From Hermatobates lingyangjiaoensis (lineage: Eukaryota > Arthropoda > Insecta > Hemiptera > Hermatobatidae), in assembly GCA_026182355.1 (NCBI GenBank), contig JAPFBL010000002.1, forward strand, positions 868,001-932,000: a stretch of DNA of 64,000 bases, in the 5' to 3' direction. Position numbers and translations under genes: made by a program. The notes beneath the pieces are model-generated. The model did not search any database. It was given only the letters and a program-made list of their open reading frames with translations, and was not told the DNA's origin. Below are positions 36,738 to 49,024 of this stretch, piece after piece. Each line of letters opens with the position of its first letter. The first letter of the stretch is position 1.

Positions 36738-36822
36738 AAAAAACGGGTATCACCGAAAAATGTCGACCCTCAACGTCTTCGTTGGCGTTTCGCATGACAC
36801 CATGTGGATACCCATTTTTATC
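36738..36822. repeat. Small foldback with PLE-type motif
   Basis: AAAACGGGTATC (36740-36751) is the complement, with one mismatch, of GATACCCATTTTT (36807-36819). The interior on the minus strand reads TGGTGTCATGCGAAACGCCAACGAAGACG, the same (C/T)G(n)TG...GAAAC style as 1471-1505. Confidence 0.45.
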
Positions 36823-37189
36823 TATAAACTGATTATCTATCTATATACTGACAGTGTGGAGTGTCAAAAAACTTGTCCAAACAGCTAAAAAATCTTTTTT
36901 AACCAAAGACTTATGATTAACGACGTCCTCGACGTTATAATAATAGTTACGGATGTAAACACCATAAGCACACAAATTGTTTATCTAAGCTACAAGTGGA
37001 AGTTTATAATCTCTAAAGAATGCAGTAACCTCACACTTGAGATGTTAAAAGAATTAGTATGACAGTAATAGTATGACCTTTCAGTTTTTGACATTGTCAG
37101 CAAAGTCCTGCCGTTCTATCCTATTAGAGAGTTATGGCTCATAAAGAAAATGACCACTCCAAATACTCCAAAGTACAGCTAGAGCATCA

Positions 37190-37572
37190 TTTGACTTGGA
37201 ACGCTCTTATCAAATAGTGAGCTTCAAAAGCAGGAAAGAGGTGCAGACTTCTAAAGTGTCTCACAAAAACTACTTGAAGAGTTAACCAAGATGTTCTATG
37301 GCTTTTACAGATGTTCTATTATATGGTGTACAATATGGCGAGACCTGTTCTCGAATACGGCACTGAAGCAGCAACAACTGAAACACTACCACCTTAGCAG
37401 CCTCTAAAAAATTGGAAGTGGTCCAAAATACTATACTCAGAATTGTAACAGGCGTCTCCAAATCAACCCCTACTAATGCAAAGAGAATCAAGACCAAAAT
37501 AGAATCCGTCCTAAGCCTCTGTCTGTGTGAAAATATAAGAGAACAGAGAGTGCACAATGTATCACTAACCAA
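37190..37572 (+). pseudogene. LINE reverse-transcriptase C-terminal relic
   Basis: RLLKCLTKTT (about 37245-37275), then ARPVLEYGTEA (37338-37370) and, in another frame, KKLEVVQNTILRIVTGVSKS (37409-37468) followed by TPTNAKRI match the region after the catalytic core of Jockey/I-type LINE reverse transcriptase, including the strongly kept R-P-V-L-E-Y-G and L-E-x-V-Q-N-x-x-L-R-I-x-T-G blocks. Frameshifts and stops separate them. The minus-strand open frame over the same DNA is a shadow. Confidence 0.8.
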
Positions 37573-37679
37573 CTAGCCACCAGCAGGCTTAAAGCCCAGA
37601 CAGTTCTTCTTGCCTCGTATAAAACCTTTTATACCTTAATTAAACTTTGCCCACAAACTTTTGGATACACACACACATG

Positions 37680-37790
37680 CATAATCGAAAAGTCAAAAAA
37701 AAAAAGAATTTGGGGACCTCAAAACGTGTAAATCCGTCAAAATCTCGAAATTCAATTTTTTCATTATTGCTATACTTCACTTATTAGTAA
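37680..37790 (-). repeat. Dispersed repeat family R1, minus-strand copy
   Basis: The complement of CAAAACGTGTAAATCCGTCAAAATC and the TAAGTGAAGTATAGCAATAA region matches copies at 18236, 24290, 26575 and 63180. A CA-rich run at 37666-37680 corresponds to the GT microsatellite in the long copy. Confidence 0.6.
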
Positions 37791-37839
37791 AGTAAAATGC
37801 GTTCACAATCTAACAAAAAAAAATAACGTAATACTTTGT

Positions 37840-38600
37840 AAGAAAAATGCAAGTAGTTTACTTTTTTTCTTGTAAATATCTCGTATCTTTTTATAAATTA
37901 GGTTAACTTAGTTCCAATGTGATAAACCAGTTATCATAACAATGTACATATGTAGTTCTTTATTTGGTTGTCAAGTGGTTTCTTTTAAACAAGTTTATGT
38001 TAATTCGTTTCCTGCTAGTAAATCCATTTGTCTTATTAAAGTAATATTTTAATTGTCTTCCATATAGTGAATGAATTACCTTAAATACAGGAGTATGTTG
38101 TTTGGTTTCTAGATCGTGACGTCTTTCTCTTTATAATATAGTAGTTTAATTGTTTTCCATGTGGTAAACACATTTCTGTAACAAATTTACACTTTACTCT
38201 TTTTCTATGTAGTGAGGTATCAAATTTGTTGATACTTTACTAAAAAGCTAAATTGATACTAAATTAATATTATTACAAATTATTATTATTATATTATAAT
38301 TATTGTAATTATTTTATTATTACAAATAATAACTAAAGTAGAATTGATACTAAATTGATACTTTCCACGTAGCATTTCTTCATCAATTTTTTAGTTTACT
38401 TGGTTCCTAAGTAATGAAAGAATTTCTCTTAAGAAAGTAGTACTCTATTTGTTTATAGGTTATTAACAATTGCTCGTAACTGAGTGGTAGTTTACCTCGC
38501 TTTTAGTTTGTGAGCACATTTCTTATAGCAAGTTATGTTACTTGGATTCCAAGTGAAGAACGGATTTCTCGATAATTGTGCTCTATTCTGAAATACGTTT
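37840..38600 (+). repeat. Possible very degenerate tandem repeat
   Basis: Phrases such as TTCCATATAGTGAATGAATT, TTCCATGTGGTAAACACATTTC, TTCTATGTAGTGAGG and TTCCAAGTGAAGAACGGATTTC recur roughly every 60-100 bp. I read this as an ancient, eroded repeat array with an uncertain unit. A short AT-rich inverted repeat lies at 38280-38330. Confidence 0.3.
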
Positions 38601-39559
38601 ACAGGCGCATATGCTAAATCACTGATCATTAAACTTCATACCTTACTGACTTCTTAAAGTTAATCACCCTTACTAGAGCATCACTCGTCACTGATTAATC
38701 TGTATTTCATATATATTTACATATGCATCGTAATATATTACAATAACTGTCTGCGAGCACCTTTCTTTGTTACCTTTAACTGACCTGGACCCCTGAATAA
38801 AAAGGTAGCATTCTAAGACGCAAAGTTCATCTACTAGGTCTTTGACTGTTAATATTAAGAACATTTTGCTTATAGTTTGGTTTTCTGTTTTTAAGTAATA
38901 TTGTCAGGAGTAAAATAAAACTTTTAGATTGTATCCATGGGGCATCAAAAGTTTTTGTAAAAGAAGCCTTACAGAGTACCATTAGTTACTTTTGCTGCAA
39001 CCACCTAACCAAATACATTTAAAGTTCTTGAGCATTAAAGTAAATATCTTGAGAATAATTTATTTCCTTTATTATTCTAAAAAAAAAATGTATTCTATTC
39101 TGATAGCTTTATTTCACAGTTCTCCTTTGAACAACAGTTCTGAATGAAAAACTTAATCTTTATTAATTTGGAATGAAACCAAAATTTTAATCAAAGTACG
39201 ACATAAGTTTTACTTGAGTTTTTCCTAATTAGATTAACTAAATATTATACTATTATTTATAGCATTTCTCTTTCTTCCTTTAATTTATGATTCAATCGAG
39301 ATTCGAGATCAAAGATAAAAACATATTGATTTCTATTAAACTGTAAAAAAAAATGCACATTGACGTACAACTCATTTTAAATTGTCCATTCAGAAATTTT
39401 AATATTACGACAATCTACTTCAATCAAGTAATGATATTGATTTACACAGCCAAGTAAAATGCGTAAGTATGTGTGAGAGAAAGTTAAAGAAAAAAAAAAA
39501 AAAAGAGGAAAGCGTTGGTGAGTATAAAAGTTATTTGTTATAGGAAAGTATAAAGTGAA

Positions 39560-39740
39560 AGGAGAAGCGGTTAAGTTGGACAAATTTGAAGAGGTCTGCA
39601 GGCATTAAAGGTAAGTCTGTGGACTTTACGGCTTAGGTGCCAGCCACACACTCTATATATTGATTTGGGCGGGTTGCTTGGGTCCCCCACTATCTGCATA
39701 GCTCAATCCCACTAGTCTGCCAACTCCACTTCTTACGATA
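39560..39740. promoter_or_regulatory. Small GC-rich island (candidate regulatory element)
   Basis: A GC-richer patch with CTTTACGGCTTAGGTGCCAG and GGGCGGGTTGCTTGGGTCCC, preceded by a poly-A run at 39488-39504. No repeat or coding signature. Confidence 0.25.
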
Positions 39741-40029
39741 ATTCTTCTTCAAGCAATACTTTAGTCTAAAAAGATTTTATTTTCATTTATTTTTTTTTTA
39801 AGCAACTCTTATATCTTTTAGTACATATACATTAATAATTGAGTTTGATGTGGTAGTAAGTACACAACCTTTAGTAATATTCTGTTTGTCTCTATCCCTT
39901 AAAAGCCTATTTGCAATTTAGAAAAGGTATTTAGAATAAATTTATGAAAAACAGATGCCAGGTCGATTATCCATAAATTAATTATATATATAATCGAGCA
40001 AAAAAACAATACACAATAAATACGACAAG

Positions 40030-40120
40030 ACTAAGTTATGTATTTCGACATTCAACATAATTAGGAGATATACATGGGGTAAGCCTCTCCTCCTGATGAT
40101 TACTGATGTCAAAATACATT
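40030..40120. repeat. Small foldback with CTGATGA motif (PLE-type)
   Basis: ATGTATTTCGACATTCA (40036-40052) is complementary to TGATGTCAAAATACATT (40103-40119). The right arm follows CTCCTGATGATTAC, and the complement of the left arm carries TGTCGAAATACAT, so the family has CTGATGA...GTCGAAATACAT, hammerhead-like in order. The right copy has lost the G of GAAA. Confidence 0.45.
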
Positions 40121-41345
40121 GGACAAAGTCATTGTTTGTGTTTTCCTGTGTTTGATTAAATGTTCTCGCGGTTGATTACATACGAGTCTGGATGTATGAA
40201 TGTATAAACACAATAAACACTTGTTTTTTTTGTAAATGTGTGGTTATTCAACCTCAAACCATAATCCTTTGAAATCTGTCATAGGAAAATATTTTTTGTT
40301 AACATAATATATTGACTTCTTTGGCACGTTTTAATTGATTAATATATTCATTATTTTCTAATCCACAGTGATAAGTTCAGAAATAATAATTATATAACAA
40401 GATATTACTATCAAAACGACTAGTATTCTTCAAAGTCATACTTAAACTCATTTCATCTGAGATAAATTATATTTCTATGTTGATATTACTATATGAAGAT
40501 AAATGAATGAATAGTGAGCAACGTAAAGATGAGATTTATTGAATAAAGATGGCAATTTATTGAATATATGTGAAATATTTATTGGTTTAGTAGTGAAACG
40601 AAGAGAGCAGAAAACCATGATAACCAAAAACACTTGAACTAACTACTTCGCTTATTAAAATATTCATTGCTTCATCTGTTCTACTGATGAGCTAAAACTA
40701 TTCCAAAATGATATCTTATATGTTTAATGATAATTTATATGCTCTATATGTACAAGTTCTTTGATTTTTCTATGATATCTTATATGTTCTATGTGCAAGT
40801 GGTTTGATTTCTACAATATCTGGAATGTACGATATAGACCATTCATTCTACAGATTTACATACTAAATAGGAAAGATGCAAATATATTAACACTGATGGT
40901 ATAGCTTACTCAGATTCATGTTGATATGCAGGGAGCTGAACGGAGTCCTAGTTTCTAAGCCATAAAACCAGTACATTCAACTGATACGGGGAGCTTCTAA
41001 ACAACTGATCAATTAGTGATCTAATAGTAAAAACTTTGCTAGTTTAGAAAGCTGAAATGCTAAATTAAAATTAATAAAATTTGATTAAATAGCCAGCTAT
41101 TAGGTATAATATACATCATTATTCAATAGAATTCCGCAAAGATAGTGACAGGGCTGTAGAGCAGAAATGAAATTACCGTAAATCCTGATGTCTGTTTTTA
41201 AATAATAATAACTCTAGGTATTTTATGATCCTTTGTGGTTCTCTTGTTAAAAATTGTTTGTTTGTGTTGTTTGTTTTCTGTTGGGTGGTGTCCGGTGATG
41301 TATTTATCCTGCTGTACTTATGTCGTTAATAAATTGTTTTTTTAG

Positions 41346-41383
41346 CCTTGAAAATGCCAAACAACTTTTGGCGAAACGTCGGC
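41346..41383 (+). ncRNA. PLE terminal-repeat motif (GCGAAACGTCGGC)
   Basis: TTGAAAATGCCAAACAACTT followed by TTGGCGAAACGTCGGC: a GCCAA/TTGGC stem lies directly before GAAAC, and the end GAAACGTCGGCTTA is shared with the motifs near 63661-63960. It lies 60 bp before a (TA)n run (41442-41459). Confidence 0.45.
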
Positions 41384-41441
41384 TTATAACCAGGAGTTGT
41401 ATGTTTTATAACCAAAATCCTCAAGAACCCCTTGTGTGAAT

Positions 41442-41570
41442 TTATATATATATATATATGAATAATAATCAAAATAACACTTGATGTAATAGATGGACTA
41501 ATTTACCACAATGCAACAATGCTCTAAAGCCTTTCGTCAACACATCGTCAGAGAGCAAGTGAATGCTTGA
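41442..41570 (+). repeat. (TA)n run plus copy of PLE-like family 2
   Basis: A TA array (41442-41459) is followed by GAATAATAATCAAAATAACA and the rest of the left arm of the foldback at 21198-21360 in direct orientation. It then continues with AGCCTTTCGTCAACACATCG TCAGAGAGC (split), whose complement reads CTCTGACGATG...GACGAAAGGC, the hammerhead-like order CTGACGA...GAAA. Confidence 0.65.
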
Positions 41571-42480
41571 ACCTTATTAAACTAATAAGAAAGTGCTGAC
41601 GGGTGGTTAACCTCCCGCATGCTAGGTTATACGTAGTGTATGCAAGGTTTTTCTAACACGCACGAAAAAAGGATGTATGCTTACCTTTTCTGTCTCACAT
41701 ATAAATTTAAGACAATTGTGATATGAATTAAAAACATTTAAAGCATGTTTATTAATTAACTTCAATAATTAAAAACTTATAATCAACGTGCGTAGAGATT
41801 TTACTCAATTTTACTCTGTTGCTAAGTTTGTTATGTAGTAGTTCAGTCATTCAATTTCAATATTTAATTAATATATTAGTAATCCAAATATGTTTTATAT
41901 ATATTTGGATTACTCCATCAAATTTAAAATATAACATTTATAATGGAGAGAAAATTTATTTGTACTTTGAAATAACAATGCGTGTTTCAATTTTAAACCA
42001 CTTTTTATCGATTAATTCAAAAGCTAAGACTAATACTTCCTTTTTTTAAAAGTTTTTGAACATCTGGGAAATGGCAATCTTTTTACTTTTATTATATCAA
42101 CCACTTTTTTTAAGATCATAAACAACATTATTTACTTTCATATGCAAAGTTAAATATGGATTGCTTTTTAAAATAGAATAAGTTTCTCTATCTTCTAGTA
42201 AGGTTTTCGTTTAAGTTTTGTAACCTCCTTTGTTTTATAATACAGAATATTATCCAGTTTACAATAAACAATTTTATTTGGATGACATAGAACATGCAGT
42301 TCATAACTTATAAAATTCGCAGTTTATAAGGACCAATTGACTCCTTGTCAACAGAGCATATTATCTTATTTTAAAAAGAACAGAATAAAAATATTAGGTT
42401 TTGTAAATATAGTTAATAAACTAGGACCTTAAATAATATAGATGCATACATACATAATGTTAGTACCACTGCAGTTATTA

Positions 42481-42630
42481 TGATTTATATTATTCATATG
42501 GGAAACCTTTGTAGCTCGTAAGATATAGAACGTCCATATATCGAAACATGGACAACGTCCGAAAGCGCTCCAATTCCAAGATTATCTTACGAGATACGAC
42601 GGTTTCCCATATTAATAATATAAATATAGA
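42481..42630. repeat. Imperfect inverted repeat (hairpin)
   Basis: Arms TATTATTCATATGGGAAACC and AGCTCGTAAGAT (left) pair with ATCTTACGAGATACG and GGTTTCCCATATTAATAATA (right). The loop holds GTCCATATATCGAAACATGGAC, itself a small inverted repeat around CGAAAC. It may be a MITE or a further PLE-type terminal piece. Confidence 0.6.
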
Positions 42631-44639
42631 TGAACTTCAAAAATACAAACACAAAAAATAAGTAACAACGATTTGAATTCCACTAGCCGCAATAATGTGG
42701 CAAGCCGCTTGTGACTATTTCAATCATTGTCAGACCCTTATGATGAAGGTGGGCTTGACAATGACAACCTCTCGGTGGAGAAGCCGAATTACTTTTAATT
42801 AGGTAACTCCATCAATGCCCCTTTTAAGTTCTCATTAAAAACCTGAGCAGTCTTAAAAGAATTAAATGCTCAACTTTAATATAAAAAGCATCCTAAAAAA
42901 TACAATTAGGAGTAATAGTTTAATAATAGCAATACTTTGATCTATTTCGCTGAAATAGTTGTATAAACATATATATAATAAGTCATTCTTCTTTAAGATT
43001 ATAAAATAATATCAATTTAGTATAAATTAATGAATAATATTATTAATTTAGTATTTATTATTGCTATTAATTAATATCTGAAGTACATTGTTTTTCCAAA
43101 GTAATGTAGACTGTATTATTTGTGTAATTATATATCATATAACGCAATTACTTCAATTAACCGAGTCAATTTTGTGATTAACGAAAAATCTTTAAAATTA
43201 TTTTATTAAACTTATTATTCCTAATTTTATCTTCTTTAAGGATGCTTTTTATATCAAAATAATGTTAAAGAAACATACTATAACAAAAAAAAAACTTTTT
43301 CAATAATCTGAAAACATGCTATGTATAAAAATAAGTCTTATATATTTTAACTATCATAAGCATATAAAAATAAGAAAATGTATTAAAATAATGACAAATG
43401 TAGTAGAATCATTACAATTCTGAGCATGTTCCATACATCAATCTGGGATTGGCTCCAGTTCAAATTATTCATATTTCACATGTCAAACTCAGTTCTTCTG
43501 ACTGTTCTGAGAAACAGACCGAATGTACTCTTTAGCTTCTCACTGTTTATACAAGTGCTTTAATAATTGATAATGTTTACAAGTACATCATCTTATACTT
43601 ATGTACATCATTATTTCATTCATACATAACCTTCAAGAAATAGTTAATAAAATAGCATATATTTTTAATAGTTTATAGAACTCTATATTAACTTAATCAT
43701 TATTTCTCACATTCAAACAAATTTTTAAAAAATCTTTTCAGTCAGAAAGCTTTAAAAAGTTTATATTTTAATATTCCTAAACAATTTATGACATCCTAGA
43801 GAAATTATTCTTAATCTTTTTTGCTCTTGACGCATTTTTCCAATGTTCAGTAGCCCACTAAAATAAATTTCTTGCTACATACAATGCTAATATATTCTTA
43901 AATTTCTATTTAGCTATAGGCGTTCTCCTCTGGCGTATTAGTGGTAAACAAATACTTATTGATTATTGAAATATTGTATGATTCTTTTTTTAAAACTATA
44001 GCTTCTTTTTTCTGTAAGAAAATAATTCCATTTTTGCTAGGTACAAGCCACGTATTGATTAGTTGAGTACCAATGGGATGACTTATATTCTATATCAAAT
44101 TATGCAAATACTTCTAAAACGTAAATAAACTTTTCTCATTACAAATAGAAAGATAAACATGCTGTATATATATATAATCTCTAACTTTCTGTTATGTGAA
44201 TAAGGCATAAATAAAATAAGTAGGCCTTGTTTTAGAGTTGTAATTAATAATATACTTTAAAGGAAGTTGACAGGATTGCATGCTATTTATTAATGAGTGT
44301 CAAATTCAAAACAATTCAAAGAGTTGAAAAAAAGACGATCGTTCTGAAACAGCACAGTAGTTATTATTGAAAATAAGCTTTATGAAAATAATTCAAGCTT
44401 TATTTATTTCAATCTGAAATGTATTAAACAAACCTACAAATATATTATAAGAGACTTCAGTAGATTAAAAAAGCTTTTAAGTTTACGAAAGTCGGATAAA
44501 AGAACGTCTAAGGGATATTAAGAAAAACCGTTCCCTATAAAACGTGTCTTTTAAAATAAATTATTTTATTGTTTATGTTGCTGTCTAAAATAAGAAATAG
44601 ATTCTTTGTTTATGTGGTACTTGTGTGATGGAGAAGAGG

Positions 44640-45075
44640 TAGGCATTAAGTAAAGTGAATTTGGTTGGATTTGAGGGAAAGCCGGTTTTTAAGGCAGTTG
44701 AGTGTGTGAGAAGATAAGGGTGGTGTCGAGCTAGGACGCTGCGATTTGTCGCCCGTCGGTGAAGACCCAAAATCCAGCGCCCTCTCGGGGGAGGATCATC
44801 CAAAATGGCGCCGCACCCCCCCTGGGGCCAGCAGCGGTGTCGTAGTCATGGAGACACTCCCTCGCCCATACACCACCAACCCTCCCTTCCGCTAAATTAC
44901 CGAACAATCTTCAACCCTAATTAGGAACGACTTGGCCCGACGACAGACTTTTAATTTGAGATGAGCGAAGTATAAATGAAAGCAACCCCGTCGTGGTGTG
45001 TAGCGCAGTCGTCCCGCCTTCCTCTCCATTAGTCAAATCTAGCAGTGCCACGCATTCAGGAACAAATCTCTCACA
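44640..45075. promoter_or_regulatory. GC-rich island (candidate regulatory element or promoter)
   Basis: About 430 bp, the most CpG-rich part of the window (CGCTGCGATTTGTCGCCCGT, AATGGCGCCGCACC). It contains CAAAATGGCG, like the core of a YY1 site, and CTAATTAGG, a homeodomain-type core. Open frames on the minus strand (44585-44803, 44917-45195) have no recognisable domain. An unannotated promoter or enhancer is possible. Confidence 0.35.
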
Positions 45076-45856
45076 AACATACAGCCTAAAACCCTCTTGA
45101 TCCATCCCGGTCAACATTATTTCGCAAATCACCACATTATGAGACATCTTATTGACTGCAATAAACATTAAAAAAAGCTCATAATGAGAGCACATTCCAT
45201 TAATGATTATATTTATTCATAAATAATGATTAAACAGATACCCATATTAGCATTATATAAACTACTTTACAGTACCGATACAGTAATTTTGAAAGGAGTT
45301 TTCAAATCTTCACATGAAGCCAATAAAATAACTGTAACTTCTTATCATTTTACTCTGTAGTTTGTAAATAAATGACACTTACATTATTATACAAATATAT
45401 AAATTGTTAGCCTAAATATTAAAATTATAACTTGTTAAATATTTTTAATTGAAACCCACTTTGTCAACATTAAAAAACATAACACACTTTAAATATTTCT
45501 GTTTCAAATTATCTCTACCCTTAGTTATAAATGGTTTGTTACATTATACCTAACATTAAATACCTATTTATTTGGGCATCTGTATATCTATTATAAATAA
45601 ACTTAGAAGTGATACATCAAAAACACAAAAGGTATTTTGACAATACAGAGATTATATTAATAATGTCAACGCCAGAGCTTTTAACAGAATTGATATACAG
45701 TTTATATTAATTTAAAATATAATGTATTTTAAATACATAAATTTAACAATATATGTATGTATATTGTAGCTAGTCTAGTCTTATAAATGTTGTGTTGCTT
45801 AAACAACACATGTTAAAATATGTAGAAAAGTAACAGACATAGCAAACAAACATAAT

Positions 45857-46004
45857 TACTATCTCTAATTTTTGGTAAGTCCATCTTCAGGAGAATAAGA
45901 GAAAAATAGCAAGCTTGCCGGAGAAGTAACAGAAGGTAATCTATCCGGTGTGCTTGGTTTACCTCTCTTTTTTCAGATGGCGTTACGTAAAATTAGAGAT
46001 ATTT
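45857..46004. repeat. Foldback repeat with PLE-type motif
   Basis: ATCTCTAATTTT and CCATCTTCAGGAGAA on the left are imperfectly complementary to TTTTTCAGATGGCG and AAAATTAGAGAT on the right. Minus-strand reading of the left arm gives CCTGAAGATGGACTTACCAA, the CTGAAGA box with a GG/CC stem. A (TA)n array follows at 46057. Confidence 0.55.
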
Positions 46005-46052
46005 AGACTGTTTTTTTTTAATGTGTTACGTTTATTCGTATTTAAACTCATA

Positions 46053-46056
<4 letters not shown>

Positions 46057-46102
<46 letters not shown>
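46057..46102. repeat. (TA)n microsatellite
   Basis: About 46 bp of uninterrupted TA, 50 bp after a PLE-like foldback. Confidence 0.95.
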
Positions 46103-46105
<3 letters not shown>

Positions 46106-48482
46106 CACACTAATGACTATTGAGCTCATATACTCATTTTAGTTATAATGAGACTGTAATTCTCACTAATAGATCGTCCAGAGAATTCGAAGACTCCAAT
46201 TTTGGCCAACAAACTTGTTTGTGAATCAAAAATTGTTTCAAAATTGTTTATGATATTTTATTTGGTATAAAAACATCATCTTCAAAACCCTAAACACTGC
46301 AATGCCAGGACAGAGCATAGATTTAGGAAGTAAAATTGTTCTGTATACCAAGTGATAAACTATTATGGTGCGAAATCTCCAATAATATTTATCAGTATGC
46401 ACAAAAAAAATTTTGCTACACTAGTACTCCTTGCAACAGCTAGGAATTCGCAGTACAATATGGATATTAGTTTAAAAAATATATTTTCATTAGATTAAAA
46501 TGCACAAAGTCTTTAATTGACTTCTAAAACAGTAAATATGGTAAAATACCTGAAGAAGCCCTATAACATCATTTTACAAAGAATACACTAAGATTCCCTG
46601 TTGTCCTCGCAGACCACAAAGGACTACCTGCTATATCCCAAAATCTAGCATAAATCAATAGGTCCACTATTTAGACGGAGCCATTCTCTCTATAACCAAA
46701 ATGCAGCGAAAGCTTCTCAAAGTTTTTGGAGATATCATTAGTATCAATTTACCACTCATGAAGTCCTATAAGTTATTACAGTCCAGTAATATCAATTCAA
46801 ATCTTAATTATTTGACCTCCCGTTTAATTCTATGGAATAAGTCCCACTGGTACATCACTATCAGAGTAACAAAACTCGAGTGTTTGGGTGTTACTGCAAT
46901 TATACTACACTAAAATTAAACTATAGTACACTTCTTCATCCTGTTAAGACTATGTTCATTACACAAAGAAGTGTAAACTCAAGAATTCTTGTTATTTACA
47001 TTTTACTATGTCAAAACCAGATTTACCTACCATAATGCCAACTACAATTAGTTTTCGAAACTTGTAACAGTATCAAACAAATTTCTCAAAAGTAATATAC
47101 TTTTTCATTTGGATTCCATCATTCAAGTATTTGTAAGAGTTGATCAATACCTCCGAAACGACTTACTGAAAATCCTTACAACGAACTAGATCCTAAAAAT
47201 TTATAAAAGTAAAATTATCAATGAAATGTGCGAAACTGATATTGTACCTATTGGACAAGGTTTTTATTGTAGATATCTATGGAGGTATAATTGTAGATCG
47301 TCAGGATCTTTTTTTCTATCGGATGTATTTGTAGGATTGTTTTTTATTTTAGATGAAATATTGATTGTGATAGGTTTTATGTTAAATGATGTTCTCACGA
47401 GCTAAGGCGCACAGCCTATAAGTCTTTTGTGATAACTTAAACTTGATTTTTCGTAAATTTAAGCCTGCATTAGAGATGTTAAACACAAGAAAACCTAGCC
47501 GTCGTTCAGACTCAGTAAAATATCTCAGGTTCACTGTTAAATTTGATATTATCTTCACACTACTGAAAAGTCGTTATTCCAACTGTTATTCTAGAGTACC
47601 AGACTATTTTTACTCTTACTTCCTATTTTTCGTTCCTTAAATTGCGATTGAGTTGTTTCTTCAACATTTTTTCGACAATTTCATTTGCTAAAATTTCAAG
47701 AAATACTTACACTTATTTATAGCTTAATATTTTTTTTAATTATACTCATGATTACTATAACCCAACTAAAGTAAATACCGTCAATGTGATCGTTTTATAA
47801 AAGAGAACGTAACCAAAATATTGAGACAGCGGAACCTGTTTCCATCTCACGTCTAGATGGAAACAAGGTTTCTTTCCTAGTGTAAGTACCTCTTAAGGAT
47901 GAGGTACATTAATCGGAGTCATTAATTGTCCCAAACTTTGACCAACCACAACGACTTTAAGCCATGACTACTTCTGTTGCCTCCAGAAAATTGGAGTGTT
48001 TATCAGACCTTCTGGTATAGATCATAAACTATTAAAAACATCTCAAGAGTGCAAGGTTGAGTTAAGGTATAATTGAAATACAAAGTGGAATGTTTGTCGC
48101 TGACTCCTACTGGCAAGATTTATGGAAGTTTAAATAGCCAGTATAATCAATGTATATACGGCATAAAACGAATAAGAAGGTACCAGCTGATTAAGGTTCA
48201 TGACCAAGGTCCATGCTACTTCCAATTCTTTTAGGGCTTATTTGTGCTGTAGTGTTGTTTTATCATTTGTGTGTTTATCATTTTAATATTTGTAATTATA
48301 CTATGTACATGTTGATTTTATATTTTATTTAAATGTCCAAATCCCTTCATTAGACACAGCGTAGTAGCCCAGTGTTAGTTGTCCTATGAGGATTATTGAG
48401 TACCTAAAGAAAGTAAATTTGTACGTAAACCACGGGGAATTAATATTACCATGAGGAGTTTAGTAATAGATAATTTTAATTA

Positions 48483-48691
48483 TTCTGAGGTAAAATGAAT
48501 AAACAAACAAAAGTCTCCACACAAATGAAGTTTTATTCAACAACAACAACGCGTTTTGAACACTTTGTGTTCATCAACAGAAAGACACCAAGGATGTAGT
48601 GCTGAAGGGTTGGTCCAGTGAAAACAACTGTTGTTGAATAAAACTTCATTTGTGTGGCGACTTTTGTTTGTTTATCCATTTTACCTCAGAA
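48483..48691. repeat. Foldback element with 63-65 bp arms
   Basis: Left arm 48483-48547 and right arm 48629-48691 are near-perfect complements (TTCTGAGGTAAAATGAATAA ... AACAACAACA). On the minus strand the interior contains CTGTTGATGAACAC, AAAG, TGTTCAAAACGCG: a GAACAC/GTGTTC stem between a TGATGA box and an AAAAC box, the PLE-type layout. A SINE has inserted at its right end. Confidence 0.8.
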
Positions 48692-48695
48692 TGAG

Positions 48696-49024
48696 GGGGC
48701 CAGGCTAGCTCAGTGGTTACGTGCTCACCTCTGAACTGATAGGACCGGGGTTCAATCCTCACCTGGCCCTCGATTTATTCACGCGGGAGGTGAATAAATC
48801 TGAGCGCGTCGTCCCTCCAAGAAGGACGTTAAACCGTCGGTCCCAAGCCTGTACGATGTCAGGTACTCGTTAAAGATCCCTACTCTAAATACATTTGAGT
48901 TAGGCAAAATTTAGGACTTCCACTGTAGAATCAATCTTCATTGTGTGGTATCACAAAGGGCCAATGCTTGGCCTACGTGTGTTCCCTTGTGGGACTGCCA
49001 CTGCAACCTAACCTAACCTAACCT
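48696..49024 (+). mobile_element. tRNA-derived SINE, copy 2, with intact target duplication
   Basis: Flanked by the 13-bp direct repeat ACCTCAGAATGAG (48683-48695 and 49025-49037), a clear target-site duplication. The head folds like a tRNA: GGCCAGG pairs with CCTGGCC across an A box (TAGCTCAGTGGT) and a B box (GGTTCAATCC). The body contains GGACGTTAAACCGTCGGTCC, a short palindromic segment shared with copy 1 (35001-35383). The 3' tail is AACCTAACCTAACCTAACCT, four CCTAA units, the complement of the arthropod telomere repeat TTAGG. Confidence 0.9.

Noticed and set aside
37282..37572. 96-residue minus-strand open frame
   Set aside because: It is the shadow of the plus-strand LINE reverse-transcriptase relic, whose conserved blocks are on the other strand.
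48696..48770. Functional tRNA gene
   Set aside because: It has good A and B boxes and an acceptor-like stem, but it is followed by a SINE body, with a target duplication enclosing the whole.
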